Shown here: positions 9,148 through 17,052 of the stretch, in pieces
Numbering within the stretch: position 1 is the first letter of the stretch
How the letters are laid out: each line of letters opens with the position of its first letter
Assembly: GCF_001305965.1 (NCBI RefSeq)
Contig: NZ_JXQC01000003.1
Span: 124,001 to 188,000 of the forward strand
Origin: Erythrobacter sp. SG61-1L
GTDB taxonomy: Bacteria; Pseudomonadota; Alphaproteobacteria; Sphingomonadales; Sphingomonadaceae
Length of the DNA stretch: 64,000 nt
Direction: 5' to 3'
Translations under genes and position numbers: made by a program
Notes under the pieces: generated by a model
What the model saw: the letters and a program-made list of their open reading frames with translations, nothing else
Database searches by the model: none
What the model was told of the DNA's origin: nothing

Positions 9148-9732
9148 TCATTTCGACAAGTTCGTTTTTATTGCGGCTTTCACCTGTCGATGCAAATAAA
9201 CGGACAAACACATAATCGTAAATAGGAAACAGGCCTTGAACACAAGCTCCCCAAGCAGCGACCCGCCAATACGCCCAAGAAGGGGATTTGTCGCATAAAG
9301 TGAGGCCATCATTAAAAATGCCGGAGGGAATCCCAATACCAAACTTCTATCTTTAAGATTTATAAATAGATATATCATGCCAGAGCAAAATCCTATAAAG
9401 GCTGCTGATAGAACGAATACAAGATTTACATATGATACCTCGATCAATCCACTTTCATAGTCTGGAGCCAATACAAATAGGATGCTCAAGATCACCAATG
9501 CGATGGAGAACATCAAACTTGGCGTCGAAATCAAGCCTAGCCATCTACGACAAACAAACACATATCCGAATCGAAGAAGCTCTATCGACAAGCAAGAGGC
9601 AACAAAAGAATATTCACTTAACGAATAGGATATAATTGAAACCGGTATTGCTATTACTAATGAAGTAAATAATAAAATAAATATATGTAAAAATCGCAAA
9701 TTTTCGAGCACAATATTTTTTTCCATCCCCAT
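9148..9732 (-). CDS. Hypothetical polytopic membrane protein in AT-rich DNA
   Basis: A 194-residue protein that I do not recognise. It is strongly hydrophobic, with about five to six candidate membrane helices (for example around residues 12-34, 43-60, 70-88, 100-125, 135-150 and 160-182) and a short basic C-terminus ending KTNLSK. Base composition is far more AT-rich than any neighbour, with runs of A and T and codons such as ATA, AAA and TTT that the surrounding genes avoid. This indicates recent acquisition from another source. The start could be either ATG in the opening MGMEKN. It may be a remnant of a larger transporter or polysaccharide-related membrane protein, but no family motif supports that. 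No mobility gene is adjacent. Confidence 0.6.
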   Translation of the reverse strand: MGMEKNIVLENLRFLHIFILLFTSLVIAIPVSIISYSLSEYSFVASCLSIELLRFGYVFVCRRWLGLISTPSLMFSIALVILSILFVLAPDYESGLIEVSYVNLVFVLSAAFIGFCSGMIYLFINLKDRSLVLGFPPAFLMMASLYATNPLLGRIGGSLLGELVFKACFLFTIMCLSVYLHRQVKAAIKTNLSK

Positions 9733-9834
9733 ATTGATGTCCTAATTGTCACGTGGGCCATATGGCGGATTTGCGTGGTTCTGACCAGATAGCGGCCTGT
9801 CTGCACACGACAACATTGCGGGCATTTGCGCAAT

Positions 9835-9925
9835 CGTCATCCTGAACTTGTTTCAGGATCCATTTCTCCAGATTGCACGGCAGTTGGTGAGGATGGATGG
9901 ATGCTGAAACAAGTTCAGCATGACG
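9835..9925. repeat. Inverted repeat pair, CTGAACTTGTTTCAG type
   Basis: Arms at 9835-9858 and 9902-9925 are inverted copies (CGTCAT-CTGAACTTGTTTCAG-A with two base differences) about 43 bases apart. Each arm is itself a small hairpin (CTGAA...TTCAG). The sequence resembles dispersed intergenic repeats seen in sphingomonad genomes. No gene lies inside. Confidence 0.8.
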
Positions 9926-10010
9926 GGTTAGGATGGTCCGCTTCCCACCCCTGAAATGCCGAAAGCCGCCAGCCCGCACACGACGGCATTGCGGGCATCC
10001 TCCAACATCC

Positions 10011-10109
10011 CCTCGTCCTGAGCCTGTCGAAGGACACGCGCCAGCGCTTGCCCAACAAGTGGATACGGGGCTGACGGTTTCCCGTGTCCTTCGACAAGCT
10101 CAGGATGAG
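10011..10109. repeat. Inverted repeat pair, CCTGAGC-TGTCGAAGGACACG type
   Basis: Arms at 10011-10038 and 10083-10109 are inverted copies of a sequence containing CCTGAGCTTGTCGAAGGAC, a frequent dispersed repeat in sphingomonad and related genomes. One base differs in the core. The 44-base spacer has no reading frame of note. Confidence 0.8.
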
Positions 10110-10150
10110 CGGGCGTGGTGGCTTGGGATAAGGATTCTACTCACTTACCT

Positions 10151-10222
10151 TCGTCATTCCCGCGAAGGCGGGAATCCAGATCAACGGTTGCCACTGGATT
10201 CCCGCCTTCGCGGGAATGACGA
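10151..10222. repeat. Perfect 28-base inverted repeat, ATTCCCGCGAAGGCGGGAAT type
   Basis: Arms at 10151-10178 and 10195-10222 are exact reverse complements separated by 16 bases. Each arm contains an inner GCGAAGGCG hairpin, so the unit can fold into one long stem. It looks like a mobile REP-type or MITE-like intergenic element, and no transposase is nearby. The whole 9733-10322 stretch has no convincing gene; it holds these three repeat pairs and a degenerate direct repeat around ACACGACAACATTGCGGGC (about 9803 and 9974). Confidence 0.85.
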
Positions 10223-10244
10223 GTTGCGGGCTGACAGCTCCCCA

Positions 10245-10326
10245 CAACATTCCTCTCATTCAGGCCGCAGGCTGTCCTCCGGGATTTCAGACGTCCATTC
10301 AGGTCCGAATTGTCCGCGCTGCCTAG
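10245..10326 (+). repeat. Diverged 82-base direct repeat, right copy
   Basis: Partner of 9006-9087: same length, same CAACATTCCT start and similar GTCC/GCCTAG end. It overlaps the last codons of the LysR gene by four bases, so the LysR stop codon lies inside the repeat end. See the left copy for the limits of this call. Confidence 0.35.
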
Positions 10327-11252
10327 ACGTCGCCCAAACCGGGCAAGTGGCTGTCTTTCTGCCCCAGCGTAACGAACTGGTCGAGCAACCAGGATGCGGC
10401 GGGGCCGGGCGGCGCGTCCCGGCGCCAGATGCCGGAGAGGCGATAATTCCCGCCCGGATTGTCGGGCATGGCAAGGCGCACCAGCGTGCCGGCGATCAGA
10501 TCGTCCTCGATCATGTGCAGCGGCATGTTGCCCCAGCCGATCCCTTCCCGCAGCAGGGCGTGCTTGGCGCCCAGATCGGCCAAGCGCCAGGTCTTGGGGC
10601 TGACCACGGAAAAGTCCCGCCCTTCGGTAAAACGCGAACGGTCGGTCAGCACGATCTGGGTGAAATCGCGCGCTGCGCCGGGCAATATCAGGTCCATGCG
10701 GCCCAGCGGATGATCGGGTGCGGCAACGGGAACCATGGTGACCGATCCGGCGGCGATGCTCTCGATCCCTTCCACGCCCAGCGACAGCGGGCCGGAAATG
10801 CCGATGATGGCCTTACGGTCCAGCACCATGGCAGTGATCGCCCCCAGCGTTTCGGCATGGAGGCGCAACTGGACGGTCGGGAATTCCCCGGCAAAGGCCC
10901 GCAGCACTTTCGCCAGCCGGTCAGTGGGCAGCATCACGTCGACCGCAAGGTCCACTTCTGCTTCCAGCCCGTCCAGCAGGCCTTTGACCTTGGCGCGCAG
11001 GCCGTCGATCCCGTCGGATATGGTGCGCACTTGTGCCAGCAAGGCCCGTCCGGCCGTGGTCAGCTGCGGCTTGCGTGTCCCCTCCCGGTCGAACAGCGGC
11101 AGGCCCAATTGCGCTTCCAGATTGGCGATGCCGTAGCTGATGACCGAGACGGCGCGGTTTAGCTTGCGCCCGGCGCCTGCGAAGCTTCCCGTATCCACGA
11201 TGGCCAGGAATATGCGCAACTGATCGAGCGTGGGGGTGCCGGGATTGTTCAC
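10323..11252 (-). CDS. LysR-family transcriptional regulator
   Basis: A 309-residue LysR protein. The N-terminal winged helix-turn-helix (LDQLRIFLAIVDTGSFAGAGRKLNRAVSVISY, in two parts around residues 9-40) is followed by the LPLFDREGTRKPQLTTAGRALL signature and a ligand-binding domain. The start is GTG at 11252; no in-frame start lies further upstream. It is divergent from the pirin gene, with 112 bases between them. A 37-base motif that includes its own start codon also occurs before the hydrolase at 8019, which suggests autoregulation and control of both enzymes. The effector is unknown; pirin and hydrolase partners suggest a quinone, phenolic or oxidative signal, which is inference only. 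Confidence 0.9.
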   Translation of the reverse strand: MNNPGTPTLDQLRIFLAIVDTGSFAGAGRKLNRAVSVISYGIANLEAQLGLPLFDREGTRKPQLTTAGRALLAQVRTISDGIDGLRAKVKGLLDGLEAEVDLAVDVMLPTDRLAKVLRAFAGEFPTVQLRLHAETLGAITAMVLDRKAIIGISGPLSLGVEGIESIAAGSVTMVPVAAPDHPLGRMDLILPGAARDFTQIVLTDRSRFTEGRDFSVVSPKTWRLADLGAKHALLREGIGWGNMPLHMIEDDLIAGTLVRLAMPDNPGGNYRLSGIWRRDAPPGPAASWLLDQFVTLGQKDSHLPGLGDV

Positions 11253-11287
11253 TTTTCAACTTTCTCGAACATGAGGACGGAATTTAT
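11251..11287 (+). promoter_or_regulatory. Candidate LysR-type operator, copy 2
   Basis: This copy of the 37-base motif (ACTTTTC ... TTCTCGAACAT ... GAATTTAT) lies between the divergent LysR and pirin genes, touching the LysR start codon and ending 77 bases before the pirin start. About 28 of 37 positions match 7856-7892. TTCTCGAA is the palindromic core. Confidence 0.6.
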
Positions 11288-11364
11288 CCCTCTGAACGGG
11301 AAAGCGGGCAAGACCTAAATGGGGTCCAACAGCGGCGCCGACGCGCCGCCGAAGGAGACAGACA

Positions 11365-12063
11365 ATGATTGAACTTCGCCCCTTTGCCACCCTCGGTGCC
11401 GCCGATCACGGCTGGCTGGATGCCCATCACCACTTCTCCTTTGCGGGTTATCACGATCCGGCCCGCGTCCACTGGGGCAATCTGCGTGTGTGGAACGACG
11501 ATACGATCGCGCCGCAGACCGGCTTTCCGCCGCACCCGCATCGCGACATGGAAATCATCACCTATGTCCGTGAAGGCGCGATCACGCATCAGGACAGCCT
11601 GGGCAACAAGGGCCGCACGGAAGCCGGCGATGTGCAGGTGATGAGCGCGGGCACGGGTATCCGCCATTCGGAATATAATCTGGAGGATGTGACGACCCGG
11701 ATTTTCCAGATCTGGATCATCCCCACTCGCGAAGGCGAGCCGCCCAGTTGGGGCGCAAAGCCTTTCCCCAAGGGTGATCGCGCCGGGGGTTTCGTGACGC
11801 TGGCCTCCGGTTTCGATGGCGATGATGAAGCCCTGCCGATCCGCACGAATGCCCGCGTGCTGGGCGCGACCTTGCGGGCCGGTGAGACGGCGGAATATCC
11901 GCTGGGTGCGGATCGCAAGGCTTATCTCGTCCCGGCGACGGGTGCGGTGCAGATCGAGGATGTGCGTGCGAATGCCCGCGATGGCGTTGCGATCAGCGAT
12001 CTGGAAGTGCTGCGCGTGACCGCAATCGAGGATAGCGAAATCGTCCTCGTCGATGCTGCCTGA
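11365..12063 (+). CDS. Pirin family protein (YhaK/YhhW-like bicupin)
   Basis: A 232-residue pirin-type bicupin. The N-terminal cupin has the metal ligands in FPPHPHRDME (His57, His59) and GIRHSEYN (His101, Glu103), the same positions as in human pirin and E. coli YhhW. Family members bind Fe(II) and some cleave quercetin oxidatively; others act as redox-sensing cofactors. The C-terminal cupin lacks an obvious ligand set, as is usual. A good GGAG ribosome site lies eight bases before the ATG. It is divergent from a LysR gene, a common pairing in proteobacteria, and probably belongs to the same regulon as the hydrolase at 8019. The substrate is unknown. Confidence 0.92.
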   Translation: MIELRPFATLGAADHGWLDAHHHFSFAGYHDPARVHWGNLRVWNDDTIAPQTGFPPHPHRDMEIITYVREGAITHQDSLGNKGRTEAGDVQVMSAGTGIRHSEYNLEDVTTRIFQIWIIPTREGEPPSWGAKPFPKGDRAGGFVTLASGFDGDDEALPIRTNARVLGATLRAGETAEYPLGADRKAYLVPATGAVQIEDVRANARDGVAISDLEVLRVTAIEDSEIVLVDAA

Positions 12064-12089
12064 GGCAGGCGGCACACACTGAAGCGAAG

Positions 12090-12125
12090 CATCGCCCTTC
12101 CGCATGGCGGGAGGGCGATGTTCTT
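12090..12125. terminator. Bidirectional terminator between pirin and P450 genes
   Basis: A 14-base-pair stem (12090-12103 with 12107-12120, one G-U pair) with an ATG triloop, followed by TTCTT on the plus side. It sits in the 84-base gap between the convergent pirin and P450 genes, so it can end both transcripts. Confidence 0.65.
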
Positions 12126-12147
12126 CGTGCCAGTCAGCCCAGAACAG

Positions 12148-13311
12148 TCAGCCCCGTGCGAGCAGCAGAGCCTGCGGGCTGCGGAAGTTGGACGATGGCA
12201 CCCAGCTCAGTTCGGCATCCACCCGCGTGAATTCCGGCATGACTGCAAGGAATTCCTCGAACACGGTCTGCGTTGCCACGCGGGCGAGCATGGAACCGAG
12301 ACAGGCATGGACCCCGCCGCCAAAGCCCAGATGGCGCTTGGGCTTGCGGGTTATGTCGTACAGCTCGGGATCGGGGAACATGCGCTCGTCCCGATTGGCG
12401 GAGCCATAGCAGAGCATTACCGCGTCCCCGGCCTTCATCTGCTGGCCGTGCAGTTCCACATCCTGCTGCAGCGTGCGCTTGAAGCGCTGGGCAGAGGTGT
12501 TGAAGCGCAGGGATTCCTCCATCGCGTCGGGGATCAGCGAGGGGTCTGCCGCCAGCGCCCGGCGTGCATCGGCAAAATCCGCCAGATTGAGCGCGAACAT
12601 GCCCAGGAAGCCCGACAGGCTCTCGATCCCGGCCATGATCAGCGTGGTGACGGTAAGCTGCACTTCCTTGTCGAGCAGCTTCTCGCCGTCGATCTCGGCA
12701 GTGATGAAGTTGGACAGCAGATCGTCGCCGGGGTTCTTCTTGCGCTCCTGCACCAGATTTTCGGCATAGTCGGCCATCCAGCGGAAGGCGGCCAGATGCT
12801 GTTCGGTCTTCTGGCGGGTGACGGGATCGGTCTGGACCATCAGCACGGCGTTATCGCGCACTTCCTCCGCATTCTCGCGGGGCAGGGCGAAGAGGTAGAA
12901 CAGCAGGTCAACCGTCACCTTCGATCCGAAATCGTTGACGAAGTCGAAGCTGTCGCCCTCGCGGACGGAGGCCAGATGGGCGCGGCAGGCGGCGCGGGCC
13001 GGATCGATGATGTGATCGAGCGCGCGCTTGGTCATCGCGCTCTGGATCAGGGCGCGCAGCCGGTCATGCCGTGGCGGATCGGTGCTGCCCAGAGTGGCTC
13101 CGGCGCGGCCGGGGAATTCGTCCACCAGATTGCCCTGCGCGGAACTGTAGACCTTCCAGTTGGTCAGCGCGCCGAGAATGTCGTGGTAGCGCGACAAGAC
13201 CCACATGCCTGCCTCTTCGCTCCAGAAGCAGGGGTAGTCGTCACGCAGGGTCTTGTAGGCGGGGAAGGGATCGGCATCGATCAGGGGGGAATAAGGGTCG
13301 AATCTGAACAT
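12148..13311 (-). CDS. Cytochrome P450 monooxygenase
   Basis: A 387-residue soluble bacterial P450. The haem-binding loop is LGFGGGVHACLG with Cys337 as thiolate ligand; the ExxR pair is Glu266/Arg269; the I-helix reads AGIES (227-231), where Glu and Ser replace the usual Asp/Glu-Thr pair. The Ser at the threonine position is uncommon and could alter oxygen activation. No ferredoxin or ferredoxin reductase is encoded nearby, so electrons must come from elsewhere. An AGAGGA ribosome site precedes the ATG. The gene is divergent from an AraC-family regulator 118 bases away, its likely controller. The substrate is not evident; the neighbouring phenolic-oxidation genes suggest an aromatic, but that is only context. 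Confidence 0.95.
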   Translation of the reverse strand: MFRFDPYSPLIDADPFPAYKTLRDDYPCFWSEEAGMWVLSRYHDILGALTNWKVYSSAQGNLVDEFPGRAGATLGSTDPPRHDRLRALIQSAMTKRALDHIIDPARAACRAHLASVREGDSFDFVNDFGSKVTVDLLFYLFALPRENAEEVRDNAVLMVQTDPVTRQKTEQHLAAFRWMADYAENLVQERKKNPGDDLLSNFITAEIDGEKLLDKEVQLTVTTLIMAGIESLSGFLGMFALNLADFADARRALAADPSLIPDAMEESLRFNTSAQRFKRTLQQDVELHGQQMKAGDAVMLCYGSANRDERMFPDPELYDITRKPKRHLGFGGGVHACLGSMLARVATQTVFEEFLAVMPEFTRVDAELSWVPSSNFRSPQALLLARG

Positions 13312-13429
13312 CCCAGGTTCCTCTCCATGGGGGTTGTGGTGCCCTTATGGTGCCGTTCAGTCGCCCTTGCGACGCAGGATTTTGGCAAAGTCTTGCACTT
13401 TTCGATCAAAATTGAGAGATTGCCTGGCG

Positions 13430-14338
13430 ATGGAAAGCGATGGCGATCTGGCCAGATATGGCCTTTATGGCGAACATGAGGGGCCGCCTGCCCCGGAATT
13501 CCTGCATATCGAGCCGATCTCCGCCCGGGCGAGCCTCTATGAGTGGGAGATTTCCGCCCATAGTCACTCCACGCTGCACCAGATCATCCTGCTGGACGAA
13601 GGAACGGGCACGCTCCACGCGGATGAGGAGGCCGTGCCGCTGGCCCCGCATTCGCTGATCGCGATCCCCAGCCAGTGCATCCATTCCCTGCAATTCGCAC
13701 CGGGCAGCGAGGGCTGGGTGCTGTCCTTCGCGGTGGAGATGTTGCACGATCCACGCCTTGGACAATCCGCTCAAACAAATGCCCTGGCGCGCCCCACCGC
13801 CAGCCGCGCCCGCCTTCCATCGGGCGGCAGCGATCTTGCGCGGCTGCGGTGGATCATGGAGGCGATTGCGGCCGATCTGGCGGCAGCGACTTCGGGCGGG
13901 CTTTCCAAGGTGCTGGTTGCCGAATTTGGCCTGTTGCTGGCGGCAAGCGATGCCCTTCTTGCTCAGGGGCAGGCGCGCCCCGCGCTGACACGGCAGGAGG
14001 CGCTGGCGAGGGGTTTCCGCCGATTGGTGGACAAGGGTTTCGATCGCGATTGGCCCGTATCCCATTATGCTCGCGAACTCGGCTCTTCCGAGCCCACCCT
14101 TAATCGGGCCTGCCGCGTGGTGTTCGGCAAGGCGCCGGGGGAAGTGATCCAGGCGCGCCTGCTGCTGGAGGCGATGCGTTATCTCACCTATTCCAACGGC
14201 AGCATCAGCCAGATCGCCGGGCGGTTGGGCTTCAGCGATCCCGCCTATTTCGCCCGCTTCTTCAAGAGCAAGGCAGGCGTGACCGCCAGCGAGTTCCGCC
14301 GCCAGCGTCGCTGGGCCGCGAATGAGGGCAGGGCCTAG
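13430..14338 (+). CDS. AraC-family transcriptional regulator
   Basis: A 302-residue regulator with an N-terminal cupin-type sensing domain (residues about 20-120, with [17 protein letters not shown]) and a C-terminal double helix-turn-helix ([17 protein letters not shown], then [21 protein letters not shown]). This layout matches PobR-like activators of aromatic catabolism. The ATG at 13430 is chosen because the domain begins soon after and the longer frame to 13334 lies in the P450 promoter; the ribosome site is weak, so the start is uncertain. It probably controls the divergent P450. Its last four bases overlap the stop of the convergent sigma-54 activator. Confidence 0.9.
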   Translation: MESDGDLARYGLYGEHEGPPAPEFLHIEPISARASLYEWEISAHSHSTLHQIILLDEGTGTLHADEEAVPLAPHSLIAIPSQCIHSLQFAPGSEGWVLSFAVEMLHDPRLGQSAQTNALARPTASRARLPSGGSDLARLRWIMEAIAADLAAATSGGLSKVLVAEFGLLLAASDALLAQGQARPALTRQEALARGFRRLVDKGFDRDWPVSHYARELGSSEPTLNRACRVVFGKAPGEVIQARLLLEAMRYLTYSNGSISQIAGRLGFSDPAYFARFFKSKAGVTASEFRRQRRWAANEGRA

Positions 14339-16047
14339 CCTTCCGCATAGGTCTTGAGCCGGTAATTGAACTGGGCGCGGGTGAGGCCCAGCGCGGCGGC
14401 AGCGCGGGTGCGGTTGCCGCCATGGGCTTCCAGCGCGCGTTGCAGGATGCGACGTTCGATCTCGTCGAGAGTAAGGCCGGTTTCCAGTGCCTCGGCGCCG
14501 ATGTCACTGTGGCTCTGAGTGCCCGATCCTTCTCCGAAAGGCGCTCGCTCGACCGCGCCCTCGCTCGTCAGCCGATAGCGCGTATCGCCCAGTTCCTCAC
14601 CGGCAGTGAATAGGTCGTGGACGCCCAGCGGCATGTCTGGCTGGGCCATGATGACGCCGCGCTCGATCACGTTTTCCAACTCGCGCACATTGCCTGGCCA
14701 GTCATAACTCAGCATGGCGGAGACGGCCTCTTCGCTGAACCCTGATACATCCCGCCCGTGCCTTGCGCAGAACTGCTTCAGCAGATGGGCCATCAGGACG
14801 GGAATGTCAGCTCGCCGCTCCCGCAAGGGCGGGATGGCGATGGGGAATACGTTTAGGCGGAAGAACAAATCCGCGCGGAACGCGCCCCGCGCAACGGCCT
14901 CACGCAAATTGATGTTGGTTGCGGCCACCACCCGCGCGTCGACCGGGCGGGAATGGCTTCCGCCAATCGGTTCCACCTCGCCTTCCTGCAGCACGCGTAG
15001 CAGCTTGGCCTGCGACGCCATGGAGAGCGTGCCGATCTCGTCTAGGAAGATCGTGCCGCCATGGGCGCGTTCGAACTTGCCCTGACGGCTCGATGTGGCC
15101 CCGGTGAAGGCGCCCTTTTCCACCCCGAACAGTTCCGCCTCGATCAGCGTTTCGGGCATGGCGGCGCAGTTCACCGCAATGAAGGGCATGTCCTTGCGGG
15201 GGCTGAGCAAGTGCAGGCTGCGCGCGAACATCTCCTTGCCTACGCCGCTTTCACCCAGCAGCAGCACGGCAGCCTGCGTGCCGGCCACCTTACGGGTCTT
15301 CTCGAATGCCATATTGAACCCGGCGGAGGCGCCCACCAGCAACTTGTCCGGCCGCCCACTGCCATCCCTGCTGGCCACGACCAGCCCTTCGCCCTCATTG
15401 GGCTGCAACAGCACCGGTGCGGCGCGCAGATAGCGCAGGTCATTCCCGGCATCGGGCCATTCCTCGCGCGGGCGGCCCACGATGCGGCAGCATTCATGGC
15501 CCATCGCGATACATTCCACCTCGCGATAGACGATGGGGCGGCCCAGGAATTCGCTGGCATAGCCGCTGGCATAGCCGATCTGGCTCCATCCCGCGGCGAT
15601 CTGGCCGCGCCCGAATTGCTTGAGATGGGCCGCGCATTCGCTGGAATGGTGCCAGCGATATTCGGAATAGAAACGGCCTTCCTCGATATTCACGTCAAAG
15701 GCGATCTGTTCGGACAGCACGATCCCTTCCAGCGCGTGCATTTGCGGGCCGACCGAGAACATGGCGTGCAGGCTGGTATGCGGGCGCACCTTGGTGGCAA
15801 TTTCTGCATCCATGGCGCCTGCATTGTAGCCTTGCCGGGTGAAGGCGGCGCGGGCGCGTTCCAGCCCGATGGCGTCGACGACTTCGCGGCGCAGTAGCCC
15901 GGCGGAATCCTCGTGCATCAGCACCATGCGCCGTCCGGCGAGCCAGATATGGCCGGTTTCCGGCGAGAAATGCAGCGTGGCTGCAAGGTCCGCCATTACG
16001 GGCATTTCCGGCGCGGAGGCGGCGGCACGGGTCAGGAGGTCGGGCAT
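14335..16047 (-). CDS. Sigma-54-dependent activator of the DmpR/XylR type
   Basis: A 570-residue enhancer-binding protein. Domains in order: XylR_N sensor (about 20-120, with [12 protein letters not shown]), V4R domain (about 125-190, with [11 protein letters not shown]), linker, AAA+ ATPase with Walker A GESGVGKE (265-272) and the sigma-54 contact loop GAFTGA (312-317), arginine fingers near FFRLNVFPI, and a C-terminal Fis-type helix-turn-helix. Relatives such as DmpR, XylR and MopR bind phenols or alkylbenzenes directly through the N-terminal sensor. The divergent operon at 16279 carries a close match to a sigma-54 promoter, so this protein is almost certainly its activator, probably responding to the alkylphenol substrate. 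Confidence 0.95.
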   Translation of the reverse strand: MPDLLTRAAASAPEMPVMADLAATLHFSPETGHIWLAGRRMVLMHEDSAGLLRREVVDAIGLERARAAFTRQGYNAGAMDAEIATKVRPHTSLHAMFSVGPQMHALEGIVLSEQIAFDVNIEEGRFYSEYRWHHSSECAAHLKQFGRGQIAAGWSQIGYASGYASEFLGRPIVYREVECIAMGHECCRIVGRPREEWPDAGNDLRYLRAAPVLLQPNEGEGLVVASRDGSGRPDKLLVGASAGFNMAFEKTRKVAGTQAAVLLLGESGVGKEMFARSLHLLSPRKDMPFIAVNCAAMPETLIEAELFGVEKGAFTGATSSRQGKFERAHGGTIFLDEIGTLSMASQAKLLRVLQEGEVEPIGGSHSRPVDARVVAATNINLREAVARGAFRADLFFRLNVFPIAIPPLRERRADIPVLMAHLLKQFCARHGRDVSGFSEEAVSAMLSYDWPGNVRELENVIERGVIMAQPDMPLGVHDLFTAGEELGDTRYRLTSEGAVERAPFGEGSGTQSHSDIGAEALETGLTLDEIERRILQRALEAHGGNRTRAAAALGLTRAQFNYRLKTYAEG

Positions 16048-16160
16048 CGTGTTACCTGCTGTTGAAAATCAGACGATCTGAGCGGGATGATGCGCCTTCA
16101 GTGCGTGATATTCAACGATTTTGCATTCCGCAGGCATCGGCTATCGTTTCAGGAAATTAC

Positions 16161-16190
16161 ATAAAATACTGAATTACAGTGTATTTATAT
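16161..16190. promoter_or_regulatory. AT-rich interrupted palindrome before the sigma-54 promoter
   Basis: AATACTG (16165-16171) and CAGTGTATT (16177-16185) form an imperfect inverted repeat within an AT-rich patch just upstream of the -24 element. Such patches between enhancer sites and a sigma-54 promoter often bind IHF or bend DNA. The role here is inference. No clear consensus enhancer site was resolved further upstream. Confidence 0.35.
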
Positions 16191-16204
16191 GGAAATACTC
16201 CAAC

Positions 16205-16220
16205 TGGCACGGCGCTTGCA
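16205..16220 (+). promoter_or_regulatory. Sigma-54 (-24/-12) promoter
   Basis: TGGCACGGCGCTTGCA matches the RpoN consensus TGGCACG-N4-TTGCA at every specified position, with the invariant GG and GC at the correct 10-base spacing. Transcription should start near 16230, about 50 bases before the first gene. The divergent sigma-54 activator gene is about 160 bases away. Confidence 0.93.
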
Positions 16221-16278
16221 AACTCCCTGATCCAAACCGTCAGCATCAGCGCGGCGGCAAGGCATGGGAGAAGATACA

Positions 16279-16659
16279 GTGCTGTCCCGACCAATTTCGC
16301 GCAGGCATTTCATTGCCTCCACCTCCCTCGTGGCGGCGGCCGGGGCCGTTCCTGCCGCGCATCTGTGGCAATCAGGCGGAGGTGCCGCGCATTTCGTTTC
16401 GGCTGAACTCGCGCCCAAAACTGGCCTGCCCGCGCGGGCCGTCCTGCTCGACGGGCCGCGTATAGAACGCCTTCAGGCCATGGCCGAAGGACTGCGCAAG
16501 GCAGCCGCCAATATCGTCCTGCGGCTCGACGGCACGGACGATCACCTGCTCGACATCGCCGCCCAGATGGCCCGCGTCACCGTGAAGCGGGGCGCGGTGC
16601 TGCCGGGCGGGAAGGGCATTTCTGCCCGCATCATTCCCCAGGAGAGGAAATTCGCATGA
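16279..16659 (+). CDS. Small Tat-signal protein of unknown function, first gene of the alkylphenol oxidase operon
   Basis: A protein of about 126 residues that I do not recognise as a named family. Its N-terminus, SRRHFIAS followed by a hydrophobic stretch ending near AVPAA, is a twin-arginine signal. The mature part of about 95 residues is Ala/Gly-rich, has no cysteine and is largely predicted helical. The GTG at 16279 is preferred because GGGAGAAG lies six bases upstream; the ATG at 16264 is the alternative and has a poor ribosome site. It overlaps the cytochrome gene by ATGA. In Pseudomonas p-cresol methylhydroxylase operons an extra small gene (pchX) accompanies the two subunits, and this may be a functional counterpart; that is inference. 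Confidence 0.7.
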   Translation: MLSRPISRRHFIASTSLVAAAGAVPAAHLWQSGGGAAHFVSAELAPKTGLPARAVLLDGPRIERLQAMAEGLRKAAANIVLRLDGTDDHLLDIAAQMARVTVKRGAVLPGGKGISARIIPQERKFA

Positions 16660-17036
16660 ACCGCAAAATCAGTTACCCCCTGCTCGCCACGGCGCTCGTC
16701 GCGCTGGCGGCATGCGGTTCGTCTTCCGAAACGGCCAGCGCCGGAGACAAGGGCAAGCTGACCTACCTCGGCAAGGAATCGATCCCCGAGGACAAGGCCG
16801 AGATGGTGTTCCAGCAGACCTGCATGGCCTGCCATTCCACCGGCGTAGGCCCGGTGATCCTTGGCCGCGACCTGCCGCCCGAAGCGATCAAGCTGTTCGT
16901 GCGCCACGGCAACCGCGCCATGCCCGCCTTCACCGAAGCCATGATCGATGACGAGACGCTCGATCGCGTGGCCGAGATGGTTTCGAAATCCAAGGCGCCA
17001 GCCACTCAGTCCGCCCCCACTCAGGCCGCGCAGTGA
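16656..17036 (+). CDS. Lipoprotein cytochrome c, electron acceptor subunit for the flavoprotein downstream
   Basis: A 126-residue class I cytochrome c. It has a lipoprotein signal ending LAACG, one haem-binding site CMACH and a methionine ligand in NRAMPAF. Cytochrome subunits of p-cresol methylhydroxylase (PchC) and eugenol hydroxylase (EhyA) are of this size and take two electrons one at a time from the FAD subunit. A lipobox suggests that this copy is membrane-tethered, whereas PchC is soluble. The start overlaps the previous stop (ATGA), and the flavoprotein gene follows after 16 bases, so the three genes form one transcript. Confidence 0.9.
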   Translation: MNRKISYPLLATALVALAACGSSSETASAGDKGKLTYLGKESIPEDKAEMVFQQTCMACHSTGVGPVILGRDLPPEAIKLFVRHGNRAMPAFTEAMIDDETLDRVAEMVSKSKAPATQSAPTQAAQ

Positions 17037-17052
17037 TCCGGAGTATCTGACA

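Noticed and set aside
13384-13398. Second possible sigma-54 promoter (TGGCAAAGTCTTGCA) before the AraC gene
   Set aside because: The spacing between GG and GC is nine instead of ten bases, which normally abolishes sigma-54 promoter function.
12118-13479. 453-codon plus-strand frame opposite the P450
   Set aside because: The P450 on the minus strand has all family motifs; this frame has none and spans the P450/AraC promoter region.
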